Notes under the pieces: generated by a model
Database searches by the model: none
Seen by the model: only the letters and a program-made list of their open reading frames with translations
Told to the model about the DNA's origin: nothing
Part shown: piece by piece, positions 24,051 to 32,489 of the stretch
Layout of the letters: every line of letters begins with the position of its first letter
Numbering within the stretch: the first letter of the stretch is position 1
Assembly (NCBI RefSeq): GCF_005502885.1
Contig: NZ_SCMR01000002.1
Span: forward strand, 1 to 64,000
Source: Microbacterium sp. 2FI
GTDB lineage: Bacteria > Actinomycetota > Actinomycetes > Actinomycetales > Microbacteriaceae
Direction: 5' to 3'
Length of the DNA: 64,000 nt
Program-made: the position numbers and the translations under genes

Positions 24051-25407
24051 CGAGACCCGCGCCCCTGCGCCTGTGGGGTTCTGGGCGTCGTACGGCGCCG
24101 CGTGGAAGCGCACACCCGGCAGCGCGGTGTACCTGCTCGCCGTCTTCGCTCTCGCGATGGTGTCGCTCAGCGTGCTCGCGTCGCTGTTCTGGACCGGTGT
24201 CGGACTGCTCATCCTGGTGATCGGCCTGCCGCTGGTGATCCTGACGCTGTACATCGCACGAGGCTTCGGCGTCGCCGACCGCTTCATGCTGTGGCTGACC
24301 GGACTCCCCACGATCGACGAGCCGGAGTGGAACCGCGACAAGCCCGAGGCGACCGGCTTCTGGATGACGCTGACGCGCCCGGCGCGCAACGCCCACTACT
24401 GGCTCTACCTCGTCCACGGAATGGTCGTGAGCCCGGTCCTCAGCACCATCTCCTTCGTCCTCACCACCGTGTGGCTGAGCGTGGGGCTGGGCGGCCTGAC
24501 CTACTGGTTCTGGGGACTCTTCATTCCCCGCGACCGCGGCTCGGACTGGGGCCGCTACGTCATCGACGCCGTGCCGTGGCTCTTCGACGGCTGGTCCTCA
24601 TGGGCCGTCGAGGTCGTGCTGTACCTCGCCGCCGGCGTCGTCTTCACCTTCACGATGCCGTGGGTGCTCGGCGGACTCGCCCGCGCGCACCACGCGGTCG
24701 CGCGCGGCATGCTCGGGCGCTGGCGCTCGGACGACCTCGTGGCCGAAGTGCGCGCCGAGGCGGCCGCACGAGGAGCCGTCGTCCGCGCCGAGGATGTCGC
24801 ACTGCGCCGCCTCGAGCGGGACATCCACGACGGACCGCAGCAGCGTCTGGTGCGACTGCAGATGGACCTCGCGGCGCTCGAACGTCGTGCGGAGGCTGGT
24901 GACGGGGATGCCGCAGCGGAGCTCGCACGCGAGGCGCGCGGTCATGCCAAGGCGGCGCTCGACGAGCTCCGTGCCCTCTCGAGCGGAGTCGCTCCGCCGC
25001 TATTGCAGGATCGCGGCCTCGCGGCAGCACTGGCGGCCATCGCAGCATCGACCCCCCTCGCCGTCCATACCGACATCGATCCGGCCGTCGACGACGCCGC
25101 CGAGTCGGAGGTCGCGCGCACCGTCTACTTCATCGTGGCGGAGCTGCTCACCAACGCCGTCAAGCACTCTGGCGCGACCGCGGCGACACTCAAGGCGGCT
25201 CTGCGGCCCGTCGCGGGGTCTGCGCCGATGACGCTCGACGTGTGGGTGGTCGACAACGGCCGAGGCGGTGCGGTCTTCGCGGCGGGCCACGGTCTCGACG
25301 GGCTGCGCGAGCGCGTCGCCGGCCTCCGCGGTCAGTTCGTGGTGACCAGCCCCGCGGGCGGACCCACGTCGGTGGGCGCGCACATCCCGCTCGTCACGCC
25401 CGCGTGA
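24031..25407 (+). CDS. Two-component sensor histidine kinase (NarL/DesK type)
   Basis: A 458-residue kinase. The N-terminal half is a four- to six-helix membrane sensor region like PF13796 (GVGLLILVIGLPLVILTLYIARGFGVADRFMLW). Then a HisKA_3 dimerisation helix with phospho-accepting His at about residue 266 (LRRLERDIHDGPQQRLVRLQMDL) and an HATPase domain (ELLTNAVKHSGA, VVDNGRGG, GHGLDGLRERVAGL). The start overlaps the oxidase stop, so the two are translationally coupled. The signal is unknown; copper or envelope redox state is a guess from context. Confidence 0.92.
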   Translation: MTAMTTDETRAPAPVGFWASYGAAWKRTPGSAVYLLAVFALAMVSLSVLASLFWTGVGLLILVIGLPLVILTLYIARGFGVADRFMLWLTGLPTIDEPEWNRDKPEATGFWMTLTRPARNAHYWLYLVHGMVVSPVLSTISFVLTTVWLSVGLGGLTYWFWGLFIPRDRGSDWGRYVIDAVPWLFDGWSSWAVEVVLYLAAGVVFTFTMPWVLGGLARAHHAVARGMLGRWRSDDLVAEVRAEAAARGAVVRAEDVALRRLERDIHDGPQQRLVRLQMDLAALERRAEAGDGDAAAELAREARGHAKAALDELRALSSGVAPPLLQDRGLAAALAAIAASTPLAVHTDIDPAVDDAAESEVARTVYFIVAELLTNAVKHSGATAATLKAALRPVAGSAPMTLDVWVVDNGRGGAVFAAGHGLDGLRERVAGLRGQFVVTSPAGGPTSVGAHIPLVTPA

Positions 25408-25415
25408 GCGGCTCG

Positions 25416-25421
25416 TATTCT
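25416..25421 (+). promoter_or_regulatory. -10 box TATTCT of response regulator gene
   Basis: TATTCT ends six bases before ATG 25428. This is the leaderless spacing seen elsewhere in the window and suggests the response regulator has its own transcript as well as read-through from the kinase. Confidence 0.5.
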
Positions 25422-25427
25422 GAGCAC

Positions 25428-26096
25428 ATGACCGCTTCCTCGGATGCCGCGCCCCTGCGGGTCGTGCTGGTGGAGGACTCCGTGCTCCTCCGCGAAGGGC
25501 TCGTGCGACTCTTCGACGAGGCGGGGTATGTCACCGCCGGTGCGTGGGGCGATGCGGAGGGGATCGTCGAGCGCGTGCGCGACGCCCGCGCCGACGTCGC
25601 GGTGCTCGATGTGCGCCTGCCGCCGAGCTTCCGAGACGAGGGCATCCGCGCTGCGCTCGCTCTGCGGGCGGCGCTTCCGAGGCTCGGGATCCTGGTGCTG
25701 AGTCAGTACGTCGAGGGCGTCTATGCGCGTGAGCTGCTCGCCGCGGGCGACGGCGGGGTGGGGTATCTCCTCAAAGATCGCGTCACCTCTCTCGAGGAGT
25801 TCACGGATGCTGTCCGTCGCGTCCACGCGCGCGGCACCGTGCTCGACCCGCTCGTCGTGCAGGGACTCCTCGCCGCCCGCCCGGACCCGCTCGCAGCGCT
25901 CACGCCGCGCGAAGGCGACGTGCTCGCTCTCATGGCGGAGGGGCGCAGCAACGCGAGCATCGCCGGTCGGCTGTTCATCGGCGTCGGCGCGGTCGAGAAG
26001 AACATCAGCGCCATCTTCGCCAAGCTCGGTCTCGAGGAGTCCGGCACCGAGCATCGCCGGGTACTCGCTGTGCTCGCCTACCTGCAGCAGTCCTAG
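25428..26096 (+). CDS. Response regulator, NarL/LuxR family
   Basis: A 222-residue protein: receiver domain (VVLVEDSVLLREGLVRLF, phospho-acceptor Asp at about 61 in VAVLDVRLP, LLKDRV with the conserved Lys) and C-terminal LuxR helix-turn-helix (LTPREGDVLALMAEGRSNASIAGRLFIGVGAVEKNISAIFAKLGL). Partner of the adjacent kinase, 20 bases upstream. It would be expected to regulate the oxidase operon (inference). Ends at a strong bidirectional terminator. Confidence 0.93.
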   Translation: MTASSDAAPLRVVLVEDSVLLREGLVRLFDEAGYVTAGAWGDAEGIVERVRDARADVAVLDVRLPPSFRDEGIRAALALRAALPRLGILVLSQYVEGVYARELLAAGDGGVGYLLKDRVTSLEEFTDAVRRVHARGTVLDPLVVQGLLAARPDPLAALTPREGDVLALMAEGRSNASIAGRLFIGVGAVEKNISAIFAKLGLEESGTEHRRVLAVLAYLQQS

Positions 26097-26105
26097 GGGG
26101 CATGA

Positions 26106-26145
26106 CGCGCGAAAGCCCCCGGCCGATGCCGAGGGCTTTCGCGCG
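26106..26145. terminator. Bidirectional terminator between response regulator and dps
   Basis: CGCGCGAAAGCCC (26106-26118) pairs perfectly with 26133-26145, a 13-bp stem with GAAAG/CTTTC in the middle so both strands carry a short T-rich arm. It separates two convergent genes. Confidence 0.85.
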
Positions 26146-26153
26146 ACATCAGA

Positions 26154-26639
26154 TCAGGACGCGACGTGCGCGAACAGGAACCAGCGGTCCTTCTCGAGGC
26201 TCTCCATGATGCCGATGGCGACGTCCTGGCTCGTGAGGTCGAACTCGTCGAGTCCGTCGATCGCCGCCTTCACATCGATGATCACAGCATCCATGTCGGC
26301 GATGACGTCGCGCACCATGTCGTCCCACTGCGTGAACCCGGCGGGGACGGCGGTCGGCGCCGCCTTCTGTGCGACGGTGGCCAGGCGCGCATCGATCGGA
26401 AGGCCGAGTGCGACGATCCGCTCGGCGGCCTGGTCGGCACCGGCCTGAGCGTGGTCGACGATCGAGTCGAGCAGCTCGTGGATCGCGATGAAGTTGGCGC
26501 CGCGGACGTTCCAGTGGGCCTGCTTGCCGTTCACGGCGATGGCTTGGAGCCCGATGACGACGGGCGTGAGGAACTGGGCTGCGGCAGCGGCCGCGGTGGG
26601 GTCGGCTGCGGTGGCGGGGGTGGTCTGCGTCTTGGTCAT
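26154..26639 (-). CDS. dps: Dps family ferritin-like DNA-protection protein
   Basis: A 161-residue four-helix protein. The inter-subunit ferroxidase site is visible: NGKQAHWNVRGANFIAIHELLDSIVDHAQAGADQAAERI (His in HW, His-x-x-x-D, and D-x-x-x-E). It oxidises Fe(II) with peroxide and stores iron in dodecamers; many Dps also bind DNA. The N-terminus is Thr/Ala-rich rather than Lys-rich, so DNA binding is uncertain. AGGAGGAG lies upstream of ATG 26639. Confidence 0.95.
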   Translation of the reverse strand: MTKTQTTPATAADPTAAAAAAQFLTPVVIGLQAIAVNGKQAHWNVRGANFIAIHELLDSIVDHAQAGADQAAERIVALGLPIDARLATVAQKAAPTAVPAGFTQWDDMVRDVIADMDAVIIDVKAAIDGLDEFDLTSQDVAIGIMESLEKDRWFLFAHVAS

Positions 26640-26700
26640 CTCTCGCTCCTCCTACTTCGGCGGGCACCTGTCGGTCGCATGGGCCTGCCTGTCGGATCCA

Positions 26701-26728
26701 ACGCTACTCAGGCCGTCGCATTCCGCAA
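26701..26728 (-). promoter_or_regulatory. dps promoter
   Basis: On the minus strand TTGCGG (26728-26723), a 16-base spacer and TAGCGT (26706-26701), about 62 bases before the dps ATG. No clear oxidative-stress or iron-regulator box was recognised around it. Confidence 0.5.
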
Positions 26729-26791
26729 GCAAGCGAAGGCTCCGCTAACAGACGCCCCGTGACGGCTGCCGGGATAGCGCTGTGCAGCGGC

Positions 26792-26797
26792 TAACGT
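26792..26797 (+). promoter_or_regulatory. -10 box TAACGT of the acyltransferase gene
   Basis: Six bases before GTG 26804; leaderless layout. The word GCTAAC occurs twice in this 75-base gap (26752 region and 26790 region). Confidence 0.5.
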
Positions 26798-26803
26798 CGA
26801 TTC

Positions 26804-28909
26804 GTGCCTTCCGCCGACCACGATCTCGCCACCCAGCACCAGGGCTCGCCCGAGCACGCTGAGCCATCGCGGTTCCTCCCGCACGTGCAGGGGCTCCGCG
26901 CGATCGCGGTGCTCGCGGTCGTGCTGTACCACTTCTGGCCGGCGCGCTTCACAGGCGGCTACGTCGGCGTCGACGTGTTCTTCGTGATCTCGGGGTTCCT
27001 GATCACTGCGCATCTCATGCGCGAACTCACGGCCACCGGCACGGTGCGCCTCGGTCAGTTCTGGGCGCGCCGCGCGCGGCGCCTGCTGCCGGCATCCCTC
27101 CTCGTCCTCCTCTTCTGCGCTCTGGTCGCGATGTCGCCCTACCTCATGCCGCTCTCAGCGCTGCAGAACGAGGTGCGCGAGATCCTCGCCTCGACGTTCT
27201 ACGTCGAGAACTGGTACCTCGCGCTCAATTCGGCCGACTATCTCAATCACTCCGGCGACCCGACCACGGTCCAGCACTACTGGTCGCTGTCGCTCGAGGA
27301 GCAGTTCTACGTGATGTGGCCGCTGCTCATGCTGCTCGCGGCATGGATCGGGGTGAAAGCGTTCCGCGGGGCTCGCCTTCGCGCGGTCGTCACGGTGCTC
27401 GCGATCGTTACGGCGATCTCGTTCGTCTTCTGCGTCGTCTTCACGATCACGAATCCGGCGCCGGCGTACTTCGTCACCTTCGGTCGCATGTGGCAGTTCG
27501 GTGTCGGCGCGATGATCGCGCTGGTACCGGTGCTGAGCGTCAAGAGCGCGATCGGCAGCTTCGTGCTGGGGTGGGCCGGCGTCGCGGCGCTCGCGTTCGC
27601 GATCTTCCAGTTCGACGGCCAGACCCCTTTCCCCGGATCCGCCGCACTCGTGCCCACACTGGGCGCGGCGGCGGTGATCGCGGCCTCCAACACCGAGCGC
27701 TGGTGGTATCCGACGCGGGTACTGGCGATCCGTCCCGCGCAGTTCGTCGGAGACATCTCGTACTCGCTGTATCTCTGGCACTGGCCGCTCATCATCATCG
27801 CGCCGTCGGTGCCGTTCTGGGGCCTGACGATCTGGCATCGCCTTGCCCTCCTCGCCCTGTGCTTCGTGCTCGCGTGGCTCACCAAGCGCTTCATCGAAGA
27901 CCCGGCTCGGCGCTTCCGGCCGCTGACGTCACGCCCTCCGCGCATCACGCTGTGGTCGTCGCTCGCCGCAATGGTGGTCGTGGCGGCGGTCGCCGGGGGA
28001 GCGTGGGTGGTCAACGCACCCGCGTACAACGAGGGTGTGCGCGCGGTCGAGGAACTGCGCGAGAACCCGCCGGAGTGCTTCGGCGCGGCATCCGTCCTCG
28101 ACCCCGCGTGCGCCGACGTCGACTTCGGCGACACGATCCTGCCCTCGCCCGGCTTCGCCGGCGTCGATCGGCCCGGCGACGAGCAGTGCTTCGTGCAGCT
28201 GACCGATGCCACGCCCGTCTCGTGCACCTTCGGCTCGGACGACCCCGACGCGCCGCGCGTCGCGATCATCGGCGACAGTCACGCGTACCAGCTGCTGTCG
28301 ACGTTCCAGCGCATCGCCGACGACGAGGGATGGCAGCTCGTGACGTGGTTCAAGGGCGCATGCCCGTGGAACACGACGCCGCTCGCCACGCCCGGCGCAT
28401 TCGGCGATGCGTGCACGCAATGGCGCGATCGCGTGCGCTCTGCGCTGGCGGATGCCGACCTCGACGCGGTCTTCACGGCGGCGATCGCCACGACCCCCTA
28501 CTCCTCGGCAGGCTTCGACTCGTCGCACGACGCCGCCGTGGCCGGCTACCGCGAGGCGTGGGGCGAGGTGCTCGATCGCGGCATCCCCGTCATCACCGTC
28601 GTCGACAACCCGGTGTGGGAGACCGACCCCAACAAGTGCCTGCGCACGCGCGACGCCGCCGACTGCGACGGCGACCGCTCGGCGGTGCTCGTCGACGACG
28701 ATCCCGTGCGCGACGCCGCTTCCGGGGTGGAGGCCGTGACGCTCCTCGACTTCACCGAGGTCTTCTGCGGCGATGCGACCTGCGCGCCGGTCGTCGGCGG
28801 CGCGAACATCTACCGCGATCAGGACCACCTCACCGTCACCTTCGCAGACACCCTCGCGCCCTGGTTTGCCGAAGCCATCCGCGGGCGCCTCGGCGCGCGC
28901 GGCGAGTAG
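26804..28909 (+). CDS. OafA/YrhL-type acyltransferase with SGNH domain
   Basis: A 701-residue membrane protein. The N-terminal acyltransferase-3 domain (about 25-400, ten or so helices) has HVQGLRAIAVLAVVLYHFWP, GGYVGVDVFFVISGFLIT and LWHWPLI. The C-terminal periplasmic SGNH hydrolase-like domain (about 450-700) has the GDSH block in VAIIGDSHAYQL and a late YRDQDHLT. Such fused enzymes O-acetylate cell-surface glycans or peptidoglycan. GTG 26804 follows TAACGT (26792-26797) by six bases: leaderless. Confidence 0.92.
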   Translation: MPSADHDLATQHQGSPEHAEPSRFLPHVQGLRAIAVLAVVLYHFWPARFTGGYVGVDVFFVISGFLITAHLMRELTATGTVRLGQFWARRARRLLPASLLVLLFCALVAMSPYLMPLSALQNEVREILASTFYVENWYLALNSADYLNHSGDPTTVQHYWSLSLEEQFYVMWPLLMLLAAWIGVKAFRGARLRAVVTVLAIVTAISFVFCVVFTITNPAPAYFVTFGRMWQFGVGAMIALVPVLSVKSAIGSFVLGWAGVAALAFAIFQFDGQTPFPGSAALVPTLGAAAVIAASNTERWWYPTRVLAIRPAQFVGDISYSLYLWHWPLIIIAPSVPFWGLTIWHRLALLALCFVLAWLTKRFIEDPARRFRPLTSRPPRITLWSSLAAMVVVAAVAGGAWVVNAPAYNEGVRAVEELRENPPECFGAASVLDPACADVDFGDTILPSPGFAGVDRPGDEQCFVQLTDATPVSCTFGSDDPDAPRVAIIGDSHAYQLLSTFQRIADDEGWQLVTWFKGACPWNTTPLATPGAFGDACTQWRDRVRSALADADLDAVFTAAIATTPYSSAGFDSSHDAAVAGYREAWGEVLDRGIPVITVVDNPVWETDPNKCLRTRDAADCDGDRSAVLVDDDPVRDAASGVEAVTLLDFTEVFCGDATCAPVVGGANIYRDQDHLTVTFADTLAPWFAEAIRGRLGARGE

Positions 28910-28921
28910 TCACCCGAAAGC

Positions 28922-28927
28922 TAGGGT
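28922..28927 (+). promoter_or_regulatory. -10 box TAGGGT of the gamma carbonic anhydrase gene
   Basis: Six bases before ATG 28934; leaderless layout. Confidence 0.55.
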
Positions 28928-28933
28928 CGATCC

Positions 28934-29464
28934 ATGACCATCGCAGGCCACGCCACCGTCCTGTCCGTCGCCGGACACACCCCCGACATCGATGCGACGG
29001 CGTTCGTCGCGGCAGGGGCACGGGTGATCGGTGCGGTGACGCTCGCCGAGGGCGCGAGCGTCTGGTACAACGCGGTGCTGCGGGGCGACAGCGACAGCAT
29101 CACGGTGCGCGCCGGCAGCAACCTGCAGGACAACGTCTCGGTGCACGTGGATGCCGGGCACCCCGTCGTGATCGGCCGTGACGTCTCGGTCGGCCACAAC
29201 GCAGTGGTCCACGGCTGCACGATCGGCGACGGTTCGCTCATCGGCATGGGGAGTGTCGTGCTCTCCGGCGCCGTCATCGGCGACGGCTCGCTCGTCGCAG
29301 CGGGCGCGGTCGTCCTCGAGGGCACGATCGTGCCCCCGGGCTCGCTCGTCGCCGGAGTGCCCGCGAAGGTGCGACGAGAGCTCACCGAAGACGAGCGGGC
29401 TGGCATCCTGCGCAACGCGCAGACCTATCGCGCGCACGTCGGGACCCACGCGTCGGCGACATGA
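28934..29464 (+). CDS. Gamma carbonic anhydrase-like hexapeptide protein
   Basis: A 176-residue left-handed beta-helix protein with hexapeptide repeats (GARVIGAVTLAEGASVWYNAVLRGD, then DNVSVHVD, VGHNAVVHGCTIG, LIGMGSVVLSG). The three zinc-type His (VHVD, GH, VHG) are present as in YrdA/Cam-like proteins. Likely cytoplasmic and trimeric; carbonic anhydrase activity is plausible but many family members are inactive. TAGGGT (28922-28927) six bases before ATG 28934: leaderless. Confidence 0.9.
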   Translation: MTIAGHATVLSVAGHTPDIDATAFVAAGARVIGAVTLAEGASVWYNAVLRGDSDSITVRAGSNLQDNVSVHVDAGHPVVIGRDVSVGHNAVVHGCTIGDGSLIGMGSVVLSGAVIGDGSLVAAGAVVLEGTIVPPGSLVAGVPAKVRRELTEDERAGILRNAQTYRAHVGTHASAT

Positions 29465-29488
29465 CGCGGAGGTTCCGCGGCGCGACGG

Positions 29489-30397
29489 TCACGCGTCGTC
29501 GGCCAGCGGCGGGTGGTTCGCGCCGCGATGCACTTCGTAGGCGCGTACATGACCGGGCCACGCCGGGTCGTTCACGATCGGCTTGTCGTCCATGAACAGC
29601 CGGATGATGTGGGCGAGCTGACCCGGATGACTGAAATTGATCGCATGAGCGGCACCCTCCAGCAGGACGACGAGCACGTGGCTGTCGACCTGACTCGCGA
29701 TCTCGTCGATGCGGTGGGCATGGGGGAGCAGCGGATCGCGTTCGCCCAGTACGACGAGCGTCGGGATGCGCATCTCCAGCAGTCGCTCCAGCGACGGGTA
29801 CCGCGTGAGCGCGCGGAACAGACGTGCCGTGCTCGGCACCCCGAATCGCATGTAGTCGGGCACCGCGACCCTGGCCATGCGGGCGGGCTCCCGGCGTGCG
29901 TCCTGGGTCAGCTGCGAGATCGCTCGTCGCAGCGGCTGATTGAAGAGGCCTCCCGCGGGTGAGACCAGCACCGCCCGCTCGATCCGCTCCGGGTAGTGAT
30001 GCGCGAACTCGATGATGACGGGGCAACCCATCGAGTTGCCCACGAGCGTCGCGCTCTCCTCCGCGCGATCGTCCAGGAAGCGCGCGGTCGCATGGGCGAG
30101 GTCGGGAATGTCGAGCATGTCCCTGCGTCGTCCGCTGCGGCCGAATCCCGGAAGATCGGGCACGTAGGTGCGGTACTCGCCGGCCAGTCTCTCGGCCGTA
30201 GGCAGCAGATAGCGGCCCGACAGTCCGAAGCCGTGCACATGCACCATCGCGCGGGCACCCGGGGGCTGCCGAGGCGACTCCCGGAAGAACACGTCGATGC
30301 CGTCGACGCTCGTCCATCGTTCGGCAAGGGCGGATGCCGGGCGCCGGGGCACTCGGCGCGACGTGCCGCCGGTCTGCGGCGAGGTGGAACGGCTCAT
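29489..30397 (-). CDS. Alpha/beta hydrolase
   Basis: A 302-residue alpha/beta hydrolase. Oxyanion segment VHVHGFGLSGRYLLP, PDLPGFGRSG, nucleophile elbow VGNSMGC (Ser), Asp in LGERDPLLP and His in EGAAHAINFSHP complete a catalytic triad. The N-terminal 25 residues are basic. Related to haloperoxidase/esterase-like hydrolases; the substrate is unknown. A stretch of 134 bases without a gene follows upstream before the LCP gene, containing only a 6-bp hairpin (ACCGCG/CGCGGT, 30500-30515) that may terminate the LCP transcript. Confidence 0.88.
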   Translation of the reverse strand: MSRSTSPQTGGTSRRVPRRPASALAERWTSVDGIDVFFRESPRQPPGARAMVHVHGFGLSGRYLLPTAERLAGEYRTYVPDLPGFGRSGRRRDMLDIPDLAHATARFLDDRAEESATLVGNSMGCPVIIEFAHHYPERIERAVLVSPAGGLFNQPLRRAISQLTQDARREPARMARVAVPDYMRFGVPSTARLFRALTRYPSLERLLEMRIPTLVVLGERDPLLPHAHRIDEIASQVDSHVLVVLLEGAAHAINFSHPGQLAHIIRLFMDDKPIVNDPAWPGHVRAYEVHRGANHPPLADDA

Positions 30398-30531
30398 TCA
30401 GGGCTCCCACGCGGCCGTCCCGCGCGGACGACTCCTGGAGCGCCAGTCTGCACCCGCAGAGCGCACGGCGAAAGTGGCAGGGGACGGCCGCAGATCCACT
30501 ACCGCGTCTGCGCGGTGACGGGCAGACCCGG

Positions 30532-31965
30532 TCAGCCCTCAGGCGTCGGCGTCGGCGGATGCAGTGTCGACCGCAGGAGCTCCTGGATGTACGCCCAGTC
30601 CGGCTCGTACTCGTCGATGCCGCCGTCGGGCGTGAGCTCGATCGTCGTCATCTCCTGCTCCCTGGCCTTCAGCGCGAGCTCGACGAGCGTCGGGATGAAC
30701 GACTGAGGCAGATCGGTGCTCACCAGGTCCGCGCCGGCATCGGCCAGCGCCTCGAAGCGCGCGAGCACGACCTGAGGCGTGAACTGCGCGAGGATCGCCT
30801 GCTGCAGTTCGCGCTGACGCCGCATGCGGTCGAAATCGCTGGTGGTGTGGCGGGAACGCGCGTACCACTGCGCCGTGAAGCCGTCCATGCGCTGGGTGCC
30901 GGGCTCGATCCAGCCTTTGACCCAGTCCTCGAGCGGTTGCCCGGTGCGGCTCGGCCCGCCGATCGGAAGACGCTCCTTCACGGTGATCTCGACGCCGCCC
31001 AGCGCATCGATGAGATCCTCGAATGCGTACATGTCGATGGTCACGTAGTAGGGGATCTCGATGCCGAGGATCCCCTCGGCCGCGTCCTTGGTCGCCTCGA
31101 TGCCCGGTGCTGAGCCGCTGCCGACCGCGTCCGGGTAGAGCAGATTGCCGTCCTGACAGACCTCGACCTCGGTGTTCAGCTGGTTGATGCCGCTGCCCCA
31201 GCCGCATGTCGCATCGGCGTGGCCTTCGTGCCCGTTGGGATACCTGTCCTGCATGGGGCCTGCGGCGAACGGGAAGCCGGGCATGTCGCGAGGGAAGCCG
31301 GTGATGACCGTCGCCCCGGTCTCGGCGTTGACGGAGACGACCGAGATGCTGTCGAACCGCTTCGAGTCGTTTGACGTGACGTGGTCGGCGCCCAGCAGGA
31401 GGATGTTGTAATAGCCGTCGGAAGGGACGACCGTCGGACCGCTCGCGCCGAAGATCGCGCCGAGGGTGTCGCGCGTCGTACCCGCGACACTCGCCGCCTG
31501 CACCGCGGTTCCACTCGCGACGACGAGGAGGGCCACAGATGCCGCGGCGATGCCGAATCGCGCGCCTGTCCCGGTTTTGACGAGACGCACGAGACGGAGG
31601 GTGTCGACGGCGAGCACGAGCCAGAGAACGGCATAGGCGAACAGCAGCGCCTGGGCGAAGAGCAGTGCGAACCAGTTCGTCGCGATTGCCAGGAACATCG
31701 ACCGACCCAGCATGCCTGACAGCACCGCCGCGATCACGAGCACCCACATCACAAGCGTGGAGACAAGGCCGATCCGCCCGAGTCGACGGTTTCCCGCAAG
31801 CACCTGCGCCGAGCCGGGAAAGAGGAAGTTGAGGACGACGAGCCACCACCCGCGGCGGGTCATCAACGCGGGGGACGAGGCATCCGGAAAGCGCATCGGA
31901 CGCTCTCTGACGAGCGGAGCCGGGGCCGTCGGCGACGTCGGACGGGGCGGGGCCATCGTGCTCAT
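30532..31965 (-). CDS. LCP (LytR-CpsA-Psr) family wall-polymer transferase with multi-helix N-terminus
   Basis: A 477-residue protein. The extracellular LCP domain (about 185-400) shows YYNILLLGADHV, DSISVVSVNAETGATVITGFPRDMPG and the Arg-rich RSRHTTSDFDRMRRQRELQQAI, the pyrophosphate-binding core. It ligates polyprenyl-linked glycopolymers to peptidoglycan. Instead of a single anchor it has about four N-terminal helices (36-155), the first with a TM2-like GSAQVLAGNRRLG turn. A 10-bp hairpin lies 34 bases upstream of ATG 31965. No wall-polymer genes are adjacent. Confidence 0.9.
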   Translation of the reverse strand: MSTMAPPRPTSPTAPAPLVRERPMRFPDASSPALMTRRGWWLVVLNFLFPGSAQVLAGNRRLGRIGLVSTLVMWVLVIAAVLSGMLGRSMFLAIATNWFALLFAQALLFAYAVLWLVLAVDTLRLVRLVKTGTGARFGIAAASVALLVVASGTAVQAASVAGTTRDTLGAIFGASGPTVVPSDGYYNILLLGADHVTSNDSKRFDSISVVSVNAETGATVITGFPRDMPGFPFAAGPMQDRYPNGHEGHADATCGWGSGINQLNTEVEVCQDGNLLYPDAVGSGSAPGIEATKDAAEGILGIEIPYYVTIDMYAFEDLIDALGGVEITVKERLPIGGPSRTGQPLEDWVKGWIEPGTQRMDGFTAQWYARSRHTTSDFDRMRRQRELQQAILAQFTPQVVLARFEALADAGADLVSTDLPQSFIPTLVELALKAREQEMTTIELTPDGGIDEYEPDWAYIQELLRSTLHPPTPTPEG

Positions 31966-31998
31966 GGCGCCTCCGGGTGCCGCTCGCCGCTCTCAACG

Positions 31999-32025
31999 AC
32001 CTCTGCATCGGAAGAATGCAGAGGT
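31999..32025 (-). repeat. 10-bp perfect inverted repeat between tRNA-Gly and LCP gene
   Basis: ACCTCTGCAT (31999-32008) and ATGCAGAGGT (32016-32025) with a 7-base loop. On the minus strand it is about 90 bases downstream of tRNA-Gly and 34 upstream of the LCP start. It could be the tRNA-Gly terminator, a 5' leader hairpin or an operator for the LCP gene; it is less GC-rich than its surroundings. Confidence 0.65.
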
Positions 32026-32116
32026 TCGGAGCCCACGCTGAACACGGCCACCCGGCAAGGCTAGGTGCTGGGTCAGGAGGATCCCCGTAGCGGCGCGGCT
32101 ATCCGTCGGGATGGAG

Positions 32117-32190
32117 TGGAGGGGATGACGGGAATCGAACCCGCACCATCAGTTTGGAAGACTGAGGCTCTACCATTGAGCTACATCCCC
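32117..32190 (-). tRNA. tRNA-Gly (TCC), CCA encoded
   Basis: Minus-strand cloverleaf: acceptor GGGGATG/CATCCCC, D arm GCTC/GAGC, anticodon stem TCAGT/ACTGA around loop CTTCCAA (anticodon TCC), T arm GCGGGTTCGATTCCCGT. Discriminator T, then encoded CCA (tgg 32117-32119 on the plus strand). Confidence 0.96.
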
Positions 32191-32286
32191 GCAGCGGCAG
32201 GCCGCGGCGTCGTCAAGTCTAACGGCAGAATCGCCGTCCAACCGACCAGACGCACCCCCGCGCAGGCGGCAGGCGGGCGCGTCGGC

Positions 32287-32292
32287 TAGACT
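32287..32292 (+). promoter_or_regulatory. -10 box TAGACT of tRNA-Pro
   Basis: TAGACT 40 bases upstream of the tRNA-Pro 5' end, preceded by no clear -35 box. The rest of the gap between the two tRNAs (32191-32332) holds no gene that I can see. Confidence 0.45.
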
Positions 32293-32332
32293 TCTCGGGG
32301 CCGAAAGGCGCACGCGCGCGTGCGAACCCGCC

Positions 32333-32406
32333 CGGGGCGTAGCTCAGCTTGGTAGAGCGCCCGCTTTGGGAGCGGGAGGCCGCAGGTTCAAATCCTGTCG
32401 CCCCGA
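32333..32406 (+). tRNA. tRNA-Pro (TGG)
   Basis: Plus-strand cloverleaf: acceptor CGGGGCG/CGCCCCG, D arm GCTC/GAGC, anticodon stem CCCGC/GCGGG around loop TTTGGGA (anticodon TGG), T arm GCAGGTTCAAATCCTGT. Discriminator A; CCA not encoded. Immediately upstream of trigger factor, as in many actinobacteria. Confidence 0.96.
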
Positions 32407-32489
32407 CATCACGGCCGTACAGAATTCCGCGAACCCACACCTTCAGCCGCCGCGCTCGCGTGCGGTCCGATAGAGGAGAACGAACAGGC

